Source: CAZAPG01 sp964486935
Lineage (GTDB): Bacteria > Chloroflexota > Anaerolineae > 4572-78 > J111
Direction of reading: 5' to 3'
Length of the DNA: 29,455 bases
Assembly (NCBI GenBank): GCA_964486935.1
Contig: CAZAPG010000066.1
Coordinates: 1 to 29,455 of the forward strand
The position numbers were made by a program, and so were the translations under genes. Below are positions 1 through 9,225 of this stretch, in pieces (within the stretch, counting starts at the first letter, position 1; each line of letters begins with the position of its first letter). Under the pieces are notes generated by a model that saw nothing but the letters and a program-made list of their open reading frames with translations, was not told the DNA's origin and searched no databases.

Positions 1-142
1 CGCTGCAAGTGCAGGTGTAGCTCAAGTACGCTGAAGCGCACTATTTTGTCCGCTACAAGGTTGTTTTGAGTCGGCTTTGAGCCGACTTGAGTTACCAGCC
101 TGCGAATTCATTCGTAGGCAAGTTGGCTCAATGACTTGTGGG
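1..142 (+). repeat. Palindromic REP/MITE-like element, left part cut by window edge
   Basis: Two hairpins lie in tandem. One is at 69-87 (AGTCGGC, 5-nt loop, GCCGACT) and one at 98-119 (stem GCCTgCGAA/TTCGtAGGC). The order and much of the sequence match the complete element at 9226-9398: CAGGT, a CGCT..AAGCGC stretch, the AGTCGG hairpin, a GCCT..AGGC hairpin, then a GGCT-beginning end like that copy's terminal repeat. This copy is more diverged, and its left arm lies outside the window, so no target duplication can be tested. Confidence 0.6.
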
Positions 143-170
143 TAATAGATAGGGTATAGTAACTTTATGA

Positions 171-229
171 GCCGGCAATTCTGTCAAAAAACAGCCGGCA
201 GGCCGGGGGGCTTGGGGGGCGTCCCCCCC
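171..229 (+). promoter_or_regulatory. Structured leader upstream of the CotH gene
   Basis: There are two potential hairpins. The first pairs GCCGG (171-175) with CCGGC (195-199) and CTGT (181-184) with ACAG (191-194). The second is very stable: six G (214-219) pair with six C (223-228) over a CGT loop, followed by a pyrimidine-rich stretch up to about 254. It could be a terminator of upstream transcription or an attenuator in the CotH leader. Nothing else recognisable lies between 143 and 315. Confidence 0.4.
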
Positions 230-315
230 TTTCCCCTTCCGGGTTCTTTTCTTTATGAGTGAGCCTGATGCGCGTAGGCTCATGGTTTGCTAAATTTACC
301 AAACAGGAAAATAAA

Positions 316-1956
316 ATGTTGAACTCAAAGAAGATTTTCTGGCAACTTTTTTTAGTAGGGGTAATGGCAGCCGGTTTGGGGGTCCTATTAACCTCAACCG
401 CCGGCCCTGCATTGGCCCAAAGCGGGATAACAGCCGAAACGCTGGTCTTTTCTCAGGATTCGGTGGTGAGCCGCCAGCCGGTGCAACTAACGCTCACCGG
501 TTTGGGCAGCGGAATCATTCGCTACACAACCAATGGGGCGCTGCCTACGGCAACCAGCGCCGCCTACAGCGGTCCCATTACTATTAGCAGCCCAACAATT
601 ATCAGGGCGCAGCTATTTAAAGCCGATGGCGCGCCGGCTGGATACGTTTATACCAAATCGTACATAATTGTTGATTATGACCCAACCCTGCCCGTGGTCT
701 CTCTGGTTTCGGATTGGAGCCAGTTTGACGCCCTGCACGCGGCCTCCAGAGAACGAGGCAAGGATTGGGAGCGCCCGGTGAACGTGGAGTACTTTGCGCC
801 GGGCGGGCAGATTCAATTTAATGTGCCCGCCGGAATCAGAATTCACGGCAACTTCTCTCGATTGTTTAACCCCAAAAAATCCTATCGCCTCTACTTTAGC
901 AAATCTTACGGCGGGCCGGGCAACCTGGAGTACCCCCTATTTGAAGACACGCCCGTAACCAAATTTGATAAACTGGTTCTGCGCGCCGGTTTTCAGGATA
1001 CATTCACCCATCGCGGCATCCCCGACCGCGCCGACAGGCACGAAACAGCCACCTATATTAGCGACCAGGTAGCGCGCAATCTGCACCGCGATATGGGTCA
1101 ACCCGTAGCCCACGGTAAATGGGTGCTGCTCTATTTGAACGGCCAGTTTTGGGGCCTCTACAACCTTACCGAGCGGATTGACCTGCAATTTCTGCGGTCG
1201 TACTCCCATAAAGACGCCGACTGGCACGTTATTGTTAAAGAAAGTGGGTGGGACGAATTGGGCCAGTGGTACAGCCGCGAAGAGGTAAAAGAGGGCAACT
1301 ACGGGGCCTGGCTGGATCAACAAAACTGGATAGGCAGCGCCGATTTTTCCAACCCCAATAATATCGGCATGTTAGAGTGGAACGTGGATATGGAAAATGT
1401 CTTTTCCTACATGTTTCTGCAAGCTTATATTCAAAATACCGACTGGCCCGGCGCTAACTGGGTGGTCTATCGACGTATTGACCCCGGCGCGATTGGCAAT
1501 GAACGAAAATGGCGGATGATGGTGTGGGATGCCGAAGACAGCTTTGGCACCACCGGCAGCGGATTTAAATACGACCTCAATACGGTGGTCAATGTGCACA
1601 GCCCCCACGATAGTATCACCCGTATTTTGGAAAAACCCTTCATCAGCGATTGTTATATTAAATACCGCTTTGTGCAGCGGGCGCGCGAATATTTGGGCGT
1701 TGAAAACCTGGCCGGACGGCCGGAAAATGAGGTGGGCCAGCTTTCCAGGGAGCGGGTTAAGGCAGAAATCATCAAACAGGCCGAGCAGGTGCGGCCATTT
1801 ATGCAAATGGAAATAAACCGCTGGAGTCCCGATTTAACTGTGGATTTGTGGGAACGAAATATCCAGAATATGTTGATATTTGCCGATGAAAGGGAAGAGG
1901 TAATTCTGCACCATCTGGATATTTTGAGGGAGCAAACATTTACCGCGTGTAAATAA
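316..1956 (+). CDS. Secreted CotH-family protein kinase-like protein with chitobiase-type Ig domain
   Basis: This 546-residue exported protein has a signal peptide (MLNSKK, a long hydrophobic stretch, cleavage near ALA-QSG). An N-terminal beta-sandwich of the chitobiase/hexosaminidase C-terminal type (roughly residues 30-115, with IRYTTNGALPT) precedes a CotH domain filling the rest. CotH hallmarks are visible: IRIHGNFSR and KKSYRLYF near 195-215, LYLNGQFWGLYNLTERID, and the metal-binding WDAEDSFG. Family members are atypical kinases known from spore coats and also found on bacterial surfaces or with cellulosomes. The ATG at 316 is chosen because CAGGAAA lies just upstream and the signal peptide starts there. 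A GTG at 259 would add 19 residues that do not resemble a signal peptide. The gene converges on the signalling operon with a 27-bp gap. Its substrate is unknown. Confidence 0.85.
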   Translation: MLNSKKIFWQLFLVGVMAAGLGVLLTSTAGPALAQSGITAETLVFSQDSVVSRQPVQLTLTGLGSGIIRYTTNGALPTATSAAYSGPITISSPTIIRAQLFKADGAPAGYVYTKSYIIVDYDPTLPVVSLVSDWSQFDALHAASRERGKDWERPVNVEYFAPGGQIQFNVPAGIRIHGNFSRLFNPKKSYRLYFSKSYGGPGNLEYPLFEDTPVTKFDKLVLRAGFQDTFTHRGIPDRADRHETATYISDQVARNLHRDMGQPVAHGKWVLLYLNGQFWGLYNLTERIDLQFLRSYSHKDADWHVIVKESGWDELGQWYSREEVKEGNYGAWLDQQNWIGSADFSNPNNIGMLEWNVDMENVFSYMFLQAYIQNTDWPGANWVVYRRIDPGAIGNERKWRMMVWDAEDSFGTTGSGFKYDLNTVVNVHSPHDSITRILEKPFISDCYIKYRFVQRAREYLGVENLAGRPENEVGQLSRERVKAEIIKQAEQVRPFMQMEINRWSPDLTVDLWERNIQNMLIFADEREEVILHHLDILREQTFTACK

Positions 1957-1983
1957 ACGGGATTGATGGCAAAAAATCAGCCA

Positions 1984-2364
1984 TTATAACCCATTCAGAC
2001 CCTCGCGGGGCCGCAGGCGGCTGGCCAGTTCGCGAAGCTGGCTAAAACTGATTGGTTTGAGCAACACCAAATCGGCCTCTCTTCTTAAACTTTCGGCCAT
2101 CAGGGCATCGGCTGTAGTTAGCATTACCCGGGTTTTTTTAAGCCGCGGGTCGGAGCGGATTTGTTTTAGAAGGTCTCGGCCCGAAATATGAGGCAAGTGC
2201 AAATCTAGCACTACAATTGCCGGTAAGGCTTTGGCCAACTGGCTGGCGGCAAGATTGCCATCTTTAATAATCTCAATCTCGTATCCGGCTGCTTCCAGGG
2301 CGGCAGAAAAAATCATCGACAAATCATCGTCATCTTCTATGATAAGAGCTAAAGGGTTTTTCAT
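1984..2364 (-). CDS. Single-domain response regulator (CheY-like)
   Basis: This 126-residue protein is a bare receiver domain. The acidic pocket is EDDDD near residues 10-14, the phospho-acceptor is Asp54 in VVLDLHLP, the switch Thr is in MLTTADA, and the conserved Lys is in LLKPIS. It has no output domain, so it probably relays phosphate or acts by protein contact. Its ATG overlaps the stop of the upstream histidine kinase by 4 nt (ATGA), so the two are translationally coupled, and that kinase is its likely partner. It is the last gene of the five-gene minus-strand operon. Confidence 0.93.
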   Translation of the reverse strand: MKNPLALIIEDDDDLSMIFSAALEAAGYEIEIIKDGNLAASQLAKALPAIVVLDLHLPHISGRDLLKQIRSDPRLKKTRVMLTTADALMAESLRREADLVLLKPISFSQLRELASRLRPREGLNGL

Positions 2365-4622
2365 TTTGCGGGAACCTTTATTGGAATTAATGGTAAAACA
2401 ACAGTGAAGGTAGAACCAGACCCAACTTCACTTGTTAATTGAACCTGGCCTCCCATAAGTTCGGCTAACTGTTTTACAATAGACAGACCCAAACCGGAGC
2501 CGCCATATTTTCTGGTGGCTGAACCATCTACCTGTCTGAAAGCCTCAAAAATATAAGCATGGGCATCTTGGGGAATACCCGGGCCGGTATCGCTGACTGC
2601 TATGGCCCAGTGCGCTTCGTCGGGCCGGTATACGTTCACCTTTACCCGGCCGGCCTCGGTAAATTTTATGGCATTGCCAACCAGATTGTTGAAAATTTGC
2701 TGTAACCGCTCCGCGTCTCCGGTAATGGTAACAGGCACATCAACGGCAACCTGACAACATAGCTGAAGACCCCTGGCATCGGCCAGAATTTGCATGGTGG
2801 CCTGAATATTCTCAACCAGTTCTCTGGGGTCAAAGGGGCCTTCTATCAGGCTTAAGGTGTTGGCTTCTAACTTGGCCTGGTCTAGCAACTGGCTGACCAT
2901 CCCCGTTAGGTTGTTGATGCTATTGATCATTTTTTGTATAGTCTCGCGCTGTTTTTGATTAATCGGGCCATACATCTCCTCTTTCATCATTTCGCTATAG
3001 CCCAAAATTGCGCCCAGGGGAGTGCGCAGGTCGTGGCTAACGTTGGCCAGCAGCCCGGCTTTGAATTCGTTGGCTTCTATGGCCCGGTCTCTGGCGCGGG
3101 CAATGGCCGCTTCGGCGTGCTTCAGGTAGGTAATATTGCTAACCACCCCAAAAATCAGCGTGCTGTGGTTTTCCGTCAGTTGTTTAACCTGCCCGCTGTC
3201 GCGCACCCAAATGATGTTGCCATCGGCCCGGATAAGCCGGTATTCTACCTGGCTGTTTACGCCCTGGGCCAGCTTTTGGGCTTGAGCCTGGGCAGCGGCC
3301 CTGTCATTGGGGTGGATAACTTGCGACGGCCAAAAACTCCAGTCAATCATAAATTGTTCAGCCGGGTAGCCGGTCAGCTCTTCAACGTTGGGAGAAATAT
3401 AGTGGTTAATATACTGCCCGTCGCCGTTAATTTCTGACATGTAGATGTGGTCGCTAATAGAAGTAACCACCAGCCGGAAGCGCTCTTCGCTTTGTTGCAA
3501 AGCCTGATTTTGGCGGGCAATCTGCATATCGCGTTCATGCAGGTGGTAGACCATTTCATTGAAGGCCGCCGCTACGTGGGTTATCTCATCTTGCCGTTCT
3601 GTTTTTAACTCAATGCGGTGGGTAAAATCTCCCCGGCCAATATAAAAGGCGCCGGCCTGTAGTTTTTCAATGGGCTTCAAAACCAGGGTATTCAAAAAGT
3701 GGCCGGTGGTTAAAATTACCAGCAACCCCACCGAGGCCAGGCCAATAGCCAGTAAAAACAGGGCGGTGCGGCTGGTAGCAAAAGCCTCAGATTTGGAGAC
3801 CTCGGTAAAGACTACCCAGCTTGTGCCGGGCACCGGAACCGCCACCCCAATTACTACAACCCCCTGAAAGTTTGTATAAGTACCGGCCCACTGCTGGTTG
3901 GGGTTCCGCTCCAGAAACATTATTTCTGGCCGCCCCTGCAAACTGGTGCGGGTTAGGGCCACGTTTGGGTTGGTGTGGGCTACAATTTCACCCCGAGAAT
4001 TGACCACGTAAGATTGGCCGGTTTCACCAAAATCCAGGTGTGAAACCAGGTCCCACAGTAAATTCATTCGCAGCCGGGCAGCTATCACCCCCCCATCCGA
4101 GGCGGGCGCTGCCATAATCAGGTATGGCTCACTTTCTGGAGAAATCTGAACCCCGCTCAAATAAAACCGGCCCTGCCGGGCCTCGAGAAACCAGATGGAT
4201 TGGGGAATGGTGAATGAGTTAGCTAAAATTGGGGCATCTTGATAACTACCCGGCAATAGATTGCCCTCGGCATCTACCCGAACCAGCTCTAACAGCGCCG
4301 GGTTTTGCTTGATGGCCGCCCACATAATTTGAGGGTTTTTTATGAGGTCGGCGCGGTCAATTGACCCGACCAGCCGCACCCCATCTTCGGTGCGTTGTAT
4401 AAATGAGGTGACAATTTCGGCGGCGCTATTAGCCGCATCTTGCTGACGGCTTTGCCAGAAAATTTGCTCATTTTGATAGATAAAGTAGTAAACGCCGGCC
4501 CCAATCAGCAGCAGCGTGACCAGAAATATAATCCCTAACAGATTAAAAAGACGCCGGCGTAAACTGTGGGTGCGATGCATGTATTTTTTTGATCTCAACG
4601 CATGTCGATAAGATGCCAGCAT
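2361..4622 (-). CDS. Membrane histidine kinase: CACHE-HAMP-PAS-HisKA-HATPase
   Basis: This 753-residue inner-membrane sensor kinase has a first membrane helix at about 25-48. An extracytoplasmic double-CACHE-like sensor follows (about 50-285, with SYVVNSRGEIVAHTN), then a second helix (about 287-310), HAMP (about 312-365), PAS/PAC (about 378-502), HisKA with phospho-acceptor His near 530 (NVSHDLRTPLG), and an HATPase domain with N, G1 (DTGPGIP) and G2 (GGSGLGLSI) boxes. The first ATG has AGAGG upstream and sits 9 nt after the stop of the PotD-like lipoprotein gene. The kinase therefore shares a message with a periplasmic-type binding protein and a response regulator. The likely model is that the lipoprotein presents a ligand to the CACHE domain. 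That is inference from gene order only. Confidence 0.92.
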   Translation of the reverse strand: MLASYRHALRSKKYMHRTHSLRRRLFNLLGIIFLVTLLLIGAGVYYFIYQNEQIFWQSRQQDAANSAAEIVTSFIQRTEDGVRLVGSIDRADLIKNPQIMWAAIKQNPALLELVRVDAEGNLLPGSYQDAPILANSFTIPQSIWFLEARQGRFYLSGVQISPESEPYLIMAAPASDGGVIAARLRMNLLWDLVSHLDFGETGQSYVVNSRGEIVAHTNPNVALTRTSLQGRPEIMFLERNPNQQWAGTYTNFQGVVVIGVAVPVPGTSWVVFTEVSKSEAFATSRTALFLLAIGLASVGLLVILTTGHFLNTLVLKPIEKLQAGAFYIGRGDFTHRIELKTERQDEITHVAAAFNEMVYHLHERDMQIARQNQALQQSEERFRLVVTSISDHIYMSEINGDGQYINHYISPNVEELTGYPAEQFMIDWSFWPSQVIHPNDRAAAQAQAQKLAQGVNSQVEYRLIRADGNIIWVRDSGQVKQLTENHSTLIFGVVSNITYLKHAEAAIARARDRAIEANEFKAGLLANVSHDLRTPLGAILGYSEMMKEEMYGPINQKQRETIQKMINSINNLTGMVSQLLDQAKLEANTLSLIEGPFDPRELVENIQATMQILADARGLQLCCQVAVDVPVTITGDAERLQQIFNNLVGNAIKFTEAGRVKVNVYRPDEAHWAIAVSDTGPGIPQDAHAYIFEAFRQVDGSATRKYGGSGLGLSIVKQLAELMGGQVQLTSEVGSGSTFTVVLPLIPIKVPAK

Positions 4623-4631
4623 AACAACCTC

Positions 4632-5714
4632 TTATTGAACGGTAGCCAGAAATTCCTGCCAGATTTTGGCGTATAAAATTTCGGTTTCTGGCCCCAGAGG
4701 CAGATATACCTCGGCATTGGCCAGGGTTTTGTTATCGGGAAAAACCGCCGGGTCGTTTGAAATTTCAGGGTCGATAAAGGGCCGCGCCCCTTCGTTAGCG
4801 GTGGCATAGGAATTTTCGTTAACAATTTGAGCATTTATTTCCGGGCGCATCAGAAAATTGATAAAAACTTCGGCAGTGTACTTGCGCGGGCTGTTGGCCG
4901 GAATGACAAAATTATCGCCCCAAACCATCGCGCCATCCTGGGGTAATACATAGGTAATGGTATCATTTTCTTCTCGCGCAGTCAGCACATCTTCAACCCA
5001 GCCTACCAGGATAGTGGTTTGGCCGCTTAACAGGGGAGCGACCGCGTCTTCGGCGTCGGCCCCAATAATGGTGACAGGCTTGCTCAGTTTTAGCAACTGG
5101 GCCTGCGCCGCCCGTAATTCGTCAACATTGGTGGTGTTGACTGAATACCCCAGCGATTTAAGGGCCACAGCAATAATTTCTCTTGGTTCGTTTCTGATGG
5201 CAATTTTGCCGGCGTAGCGAGGGTCCCACAGACTGGCCCAACTGTTAACCGGCTGCTCTAGCAGGTCGCTGCGGACCACCAGACCGGTGGTGCCCCAGTT
5301 CCACGGCACGGAGTGTTTGTTTTCGGGGTCGTAGGCCAAATCCCTAAAATTGGGCGAGATGTGTTTGAAATTTGGCACGTGCCGGTAGTCAATTTCTGCC
5401 AGTAGCCCCTCTGCCAAAAGCGTTGGGATGTTATCATTATCAAAAACAACCACATCGTAAACTTGGCCGGCTCTGATATTGGCCAGGGCCTCTTTTTGGT
5501 TTTCATAGGCAAGATAGGTTACTTTGACCCCATATTCCCGGGTAAAAGCATCTAACACAGATTGCGGCATATCTTCTTCCCAATCGTAAAAAATTAGCTC
5601 ATTAGCCAGAACCGGCGGAGTGGGGGTGGGAACCAGCGCCGCATCTGCGGTACACCCCAGTAGTGTTATCACAAGGCTTATAAAGGCTATCATGCTCAAC
5701 GCGCGATTATTCAT
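4632..5714 (-). CDS. PotD-like polyamine-type substrate-binding lipoprotein (paralogue 1)
   Basis: This 360-residue protein has a lipoprotein signal with lipobox LLGC (Cys21) and then the PotD/PotF fold of extracellular solute-binding proteins. Family marks include ELIFYDWEEDMP, a WGTTGLVVRSD hinge, SLWDPRYAGKIAIRNEPREII, and VWGDNFVIPAN. The last corresponds to the WxD segment that contacts the amine in E. coli PotD. A polyamine or similar cationic ligand is therefore plausible but unproven. The start is fixed by GGGAGG just upstream. The usual ABC permease and ATPase are absent. Its neighbours are kinases on both sides, and it closely resembles the lipoprotein at 14621-15718, so it is probably a sensory binding protein. 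A 63-nt gap separates it from the upstream hybrid kinase. Confidence 0.9.
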   Translation of the reverse strand: MNNRALSMIAFISLVITLLGCTADAALVPTPTPPVLANELIFYDWEEDMPQSVLDAFTREYGVKVTYLAYENQKEALANIRAGQVYDVVVFDNDNIPTLLAEGLLAEIDYRHVPNFKHISPNFRDLAYDPENKHSVPWNWGTTGLVVRSDLLEQPVNSWASLWDPRYAGKIAIRNEPREIIAVALKSLGYSVNTTNVDELRAAQAQLLKLSKPVTIIGADAEDAVAPLLSGQTTILVGWVEDVLTAREENDTITYVLPQDGAMVWGDNFVIPANSPRKYTAEVFINFLMRPEINAQIVNENSYATANEGARPFIDPEISNDPAVFPDNKTLANAEVYLPLGPETEILYAKIWQEFLATVQ

Positions 5715-5778
5715 TTTTCCTCCCAGGAACCATCTGAAATCAGATTTTGCATTTAATAACAGCTCAAATTACCTCAAG

Positions 5779-7590
5779 TTACCCCCGGCTCAGAGCGCGC
5801 TGTACCTTTTGGATCAAATCTTCGGGTTTGAAGGGCTTGTCCAGATAAGGCGTGCCGGCATCATTGAGAAAGCGGCGCGTGGTCGGGCTGACCACATCGC
5901 CGGTAATAAACATAAAGCGTTGCGCCATATCCGGCTGAACTTCTCTAATCTGCCGATGAAGGTCTAGCCCATTCAGGCCGGCCATGCGAATATCGCACAA
6001 AATCAGGTCGTAGGGTATTTGGGTCAGACAGGCCAACGCCGCGTAGCCGTCGCTCAGGGCGTCAACCTGATACCCCTGCTCCTGGAGAGTTTGCAGCATC
6101 AAGGTTAAAATGTCTGACTCATCCTCAACAATTAGCAAGCGGGCCGTGATATTGGTTTTTAAGGCCACGGGTTTGGGATGAAGTAAATCTATTATCTTGG
6201 GCGGCACAACTTGAGTTGGCCTGTTAGGGCCGTTGACGGGTAGTTCGATATAAAATGTTGCCCCCTCGCCCCGGTTGCTATCGGCCCAGATATGGCCATT
6301 ATGTTCGGTGATAATGCCGTGACAAACCGATAACCCCAGGCCGGTGCCTTCGCCCGGCTCTTTAGTGGTAAAAAATGGGTCAAAAATACGGGTCAACTGG
6401 TCGGGCGGAATACCGGGGCCGTTATCTTGAAAGGTAATGCCAATAAGGTCTTTTTGCCTGGCCCGGCCAAAAGATTTCTCTTCGGGGTGATTTGGAATTG
6501 AGGCAGCTTTAACGCCGGTAGTAATTGTTATCTGCTTGTTATAGTTGCCGGCGGCCAGGGCATGCCGGGCATTTTGAATGAGATTAACAAAAACCTGCTG
6601 GAGTTGGTGGGGGTCGGCTAAAATAACCGGCAAATCGACAGACAAATCGGTTTTGACGGTAATGCTGTGCGTGCGTAACTCGTAACCAAATAAATCTATG
6701 GTATTTTTAATAACGTCATTTATTTGCACCGGCCTCTGCTCGGCGGGGTGAGGGCGGGCAAAGTTGAGCAGGCTGCGCACAATGTTGGCTGCGCGTTCGG
6801 CCTGCTTGATAATTCTATTAAGGTCTTGCTGGCTTTTATCGTTTAGTTCCTGAAGCTGTAAAATTTCGGCAAAGCCGATAATGGCCGTCAGAGGGTTATT
6901 CAGCTCGTGGGCTACTCCGGCAACCAGTTCGCCCACGGCGGCCAATTTTTCGCTTTGAACCAATCGGGCCTGCGTATCTTTAAGATTTTGCACCTGGGTG
7001 CGCAAATCATTACAGAGCCGGGCGTTGTCGATGGTTACGGCTACCTGAGCGGCTATCACTTCTAAAATATTCAAATCGTGTTTGGTAAAACTGTTGTTTT
7101 TGCGTTTGTTTAATACTTCGAGCACGCCGATGGTTTTATGTTTGACTTTTAGCGGGACGCCCATCAGCGACCTGGTGATAAATTTGGTTTGGCGGTCTAT
7201 TTTAGAGTAGTGGCGGGGGTCTCTGTAAACGTTTTTTACAATTTGGGGTTGATTGTGGCGCACAATCCAGCCGGCAATGCTCTGCTCAAGGGGTACGGCG
7301 GTTGATATTATTTCGGCGGCGTTGACACCCATTGCTGCTTCAAAGCGAAGTTCACCTGTTTTTTCATCTAAAAGCAAAATCGAGGCAGCTTCGGTATCGG
7401 TTACTTCGGTTGCTACTTTAATAATAAGATTGAGTATGGCGTCCATATCCAGGGTTGAGGTGAGAAAATGACTTAACTCTAGCAATACTTGCAGTTCTGC
7501 ATTTTTTTGTATCAGCGTTTTTAATCTGGGGTCTACGCCGCCGGTTGTGGTAGCCCCAAAACCATACCCCAGAGCTATTTGTTGATTCAT
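5779..7590 (-). CDS. Cytoplasmic hybrid histidine kinase: GAF-HisKA-HATPase-REC
   Basis: This 603-residue protein has no membrane helix. A GAF domain (about 30-190) is followed by HisKA with phospho-acceptor His228 (VAHELNNPLTAI) and an HATPase domain (DNGPGIPPDQ, then GTGLGLSV, to about 452). A C-terminal receiver starts near 485 with Asp533 in LCDIRMAG, FITGD for the switch residue, and LDKPF for the Lys. The class resembles NtrB/ZraS-type kinases with a fused receiver. AAGGA lies 8 nt upstream of the ATG. It is the second gene of the operon, 20 nt after the GAF kinase. The fused receiver suggests a phosphorelay, possibly via the downstream single-domain regulator. Confidence 0.93.
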   Translation of the reverse strand: MNQQIALGYGFGATTTGGVDPRLKTLIQKNAELQVLLELSHFLTSTLDMDAILNLIIKVATEVTDTEAASILLLDEKTGELRFEAAMGVNAAEIISTAVPLEQSIAGWIVRHNQPQIVKNVYRDPRHYSKIDRQTKFITRSLMGVPLKVKHKTIGVLEVLNKRKNNSFTKHDLNILEVIAAQVAVTIDNARLCNDLRTQVQNLKDTQARLVQSEKLAAVGELVAGVAHELNNPLTAIIGFAEILQLQELNDKSQQDLNRIIKQAERAANIVRSLLNFARPHPAEQRPVQINDVIKNTIDLFGYELRTHSITVKTDLSVDLPVILADPHQLQQVFVNLIQNARHALAAGNYNKQITITTGVKAASIPNHPEEKSFGRARQKDLIGITFQDNGPGIPPDQLTRIFDPFFTTKEPGEGTGLGLSVCHGIITEHNGHIWADSNRGEGATFYIELPVNGPNRPTQVVPPKIIDLLHPKPVALKTNITARLLIVEDESDILTLMLQTLQEQGYQVDALSDGYAALACLTQIPYDLILCDIRMAGLNGLDLHRQIREVQPDMAQRFMFITGDVVSPTTRRFLNDAGTPYLDKPFKPEDLIQKVQRALSRG

Positions 7591-7610
7591 AACCTGTTCC
7601 TTTGAAATTT

Positions 7611-9011
7611 CTAAGATTTAGCCGGCGGGTTGAGGGGCAAAGTAAACATAAAACTAGAACCTGCGCCGGGGCGACTCTCCGCCCAAATTTGCCCTTCGTG
7701 CATTTCTACCAGCTCGCGGCAAATAGCCAGGCCAAGCCCCGACCCCTGCCGGCGGCGCTCCGGGTTATCGTCAAGCTGCTGAAAACGTTCAAATATTCTG
7801 TTTAGCTTGTTGGCGGCAATGCCTTCGCCCGTATCTTTTACGCCAATCAACACCTTTTTCTCTTCTGCCAGGTAGCGGGCGTACAGTGTTACCGTTCCCT
7901 GGCTGGTAAATTTTTGGGCATTGGTGAGAAGGTTGATGAGCACCTGGCGAATGCGGAGCGGGTCGATAAAAATATAGGGCAGCGATGGTGAAATATCCAG
8001 CTCCAGGTTGACTTGCGCTGGCCAGGGCAGCCCCAGGCCAATTTCAAAAACGCTGTGCAGAAAATTTTCAAGCCCTACCATTTCCCAATTCAAAGTGACC
8101 CCCCCGGATTCCAGGGTAAAAAGGTCAAACAGGTCTTTGGTTAATCTGGCCGTATGCTGCACAGCCTGCATGGATTTACCAATCCACTCAAGTTGTTTTT
8201 CATTTAAATCGCCCAGCCCGCCTTCTTGCAAAAATGATAATGAGGCCATTGTAATTCCCAGGGGAGCGCGCAAGTCGTGAATGACATTACTCAGCCAAAC
8301 AGTGCGCAGGCGGTTTGCTTCAACCAGGTCGCCCCAACTGTTTTCCAGCTCTTTGGTGCGGGCCACAACGCGGGCTTCAAGCTCATCGTTAAGGGCGGCG
8401 TTTTCAATGGCTACAGCCGCCTGGTTGGCAAACAAAATTAAAGGGGGCAGGTCTTCTTCTTTAAAGCGGTTGGTAATAGAGCGATTCTCAACATAAATAG
8501 CGCCCCTCACCTCGCCGCGAGATATGAGGGGAACGCACATAATTGAGCGTAATTTCAAACCGATAACGCTGTCGGCGCTTTCAAAATTTGGGTCATTCAC
8601 CGCATCGCGCAAAATCAGAGGCTGCCCGGATTGAACTACTTTGTTGAAAACAGATTGGCTAATCCGGTCTTCGTCGTCGGTAAACTGCTCTCCGGGCTGG
8701 CCCCGTTTTATCTGAATTTTGGGTGACCCGTCGGGTTGGGCCAGCACCAGGTAGCCGCGCTCGGCGCCTACCAGGTTAATGGCTTCGGTAATTACATAAT
8801 CAAGCAGCGGCTCAAGGGCGCGGGTTTGCGCCATGCGCCGGCTGATATTCAAAATCTGTTCCAGCAGGTCGGGGGAGGCCATTTGTTTTTGATGAGTTGC
8901 CGGCGCTGCTTCTTTATATGAATGAGATTCTGGTGTAAACTTCAACTTATCCGGTTTGTTTATTACCTGAGACGCCATGGTTGTGGCAGTTTGGGCGGTA
9001 GTCGAAGACAT
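7611..9011 (-). CDS. Cytoplasmic GAF-domain histidine kinase
   Basis: This 466-residue soluble kinase has a polar N-terminus of about 45 residues and a GAF domain (about 46-208). A helical linker leads to HisKA with His245 (NVIHDLRAPLGI) and an HATPase domain (DTGEGIAANK, GSGLGLAICREL). The ATG at 9011 is preferred because AAAGGA lies 10 nt upstream. A TTG three codons earlier would sit almost on top of that ribosome site. It is the promoter-proximal gene of the five-gene minus operon and starts about 36 nt downstream of the -10 box of the shared 74-nt promoter module. No receiver is attached, so its partner is uncertain. Confidence 0.92.
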   Translation of the reverse strand: MSSTTAQTATTMASQVINKPDKLKFTPESHSYKEAAPATHQKQMASPDLLEQILNISRRMAQTRALEPLLDYVITEAINLVGAERGYLVLAQPDGSPKIQIKRGQPGEQFTDDEDRISQSVFNKVVQSGQPLILRDAVNDPNFESADSVIGLKLRSIMCVPLISRGEVRGAIYVENRSITNRFKEEDLPPLILFANQAAVAIENAALNDELEARVVARTKELENSWGDLVEANRLRTVWLSNVIHDLRAPLGITMASLSFLQEGGLGDLNEKQLEWIGKSMQAVQHTARLTKDLFDLFTLESGGVTLNWEMVGLENFLHSVFEIGLGLPWPAQVNLELDISPSLPYIFIDPLRIRQVLINLLTNAQKFTSQGTVTLYARYLAEEKKVLIGVKDTGEGIAANKLNRIFERFQQLDDNPERRRQGSGLGLAICRELVEMHEGQIWAESRPGAGSSFMFTLPLNPPAKS

Positions 9012-9046
9012 CTGTAACAAGTCCTTTTGGCTCTGATATTTTCATC

Positions 9047-9120
9047 ATTATCGCATATCAACGGGCGTTGCGGTATGGGGTCATACCCTACCTTATCCTG
9101 AAAAAGACCCCCATTTTGGG
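9047..9120 (-). promoter_or_regulatory. Conserved 74-nt promoter/operator module, copy 1
   Basis: Read on the minus strand, it begins CCCAAAATGGGGGTC, continues TTTTT and GGTAGGGTATG, reaches ACCCCAT, then after 22 nt has a -10 box GATAAT (9052-9047). The copy at 13678-13751 matches 36 of 46 bases without gaps and keeps the 22-nt spacing. No good -35 hexamer is seen, and the GGTAGGG..CCCCATACC part is an imperfect dyad next to where -35 should be. This fits an activator-dependent promoter. It drives the five-gene minus operon. Confidence 0.65.
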
Positions 9121-9186
9121 GACGACATCAGGCGGAAGCCCGTTTTAGGCTTGTAACCGGCGTGTCGATAAAAAACTGTTTTCCTA

Positions 9187-9214
9187 TTTCAGTTAGGCGA
9201 GACTGTGTTAAAAT
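9187..9214 (+). promoter_or_regulatory. Candidate promoter of the large REC-PAS-GAF kinase
   Basis: TTTCAG (9187-9192), a 16-nt spacer and TAAAAT (9209-9214) face the gene that starts at 9455. The MITE begins 12 nt downstream, so it would sit within the transcribed leader. The match to the sigma-70 consensus is moderate. Confidence 0.35.
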
Positions 9215-9225
9215 ATAGTTATATT

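Noticed and set aside
259..315. Upstream GTG start for the CotH gene
   Set aside because: It would place 19 polar residues before a good signal peptide, while the ATG at 316 has its own ribosome site.
5737..5750. Small hairpin (ATCTGA/TCAGAT) between the hybrid kinase and lipoprotein genes as a terminator
   Set aside because: The stem is 6 bp without a T run on either strand. Read-through of the operon is more likely.
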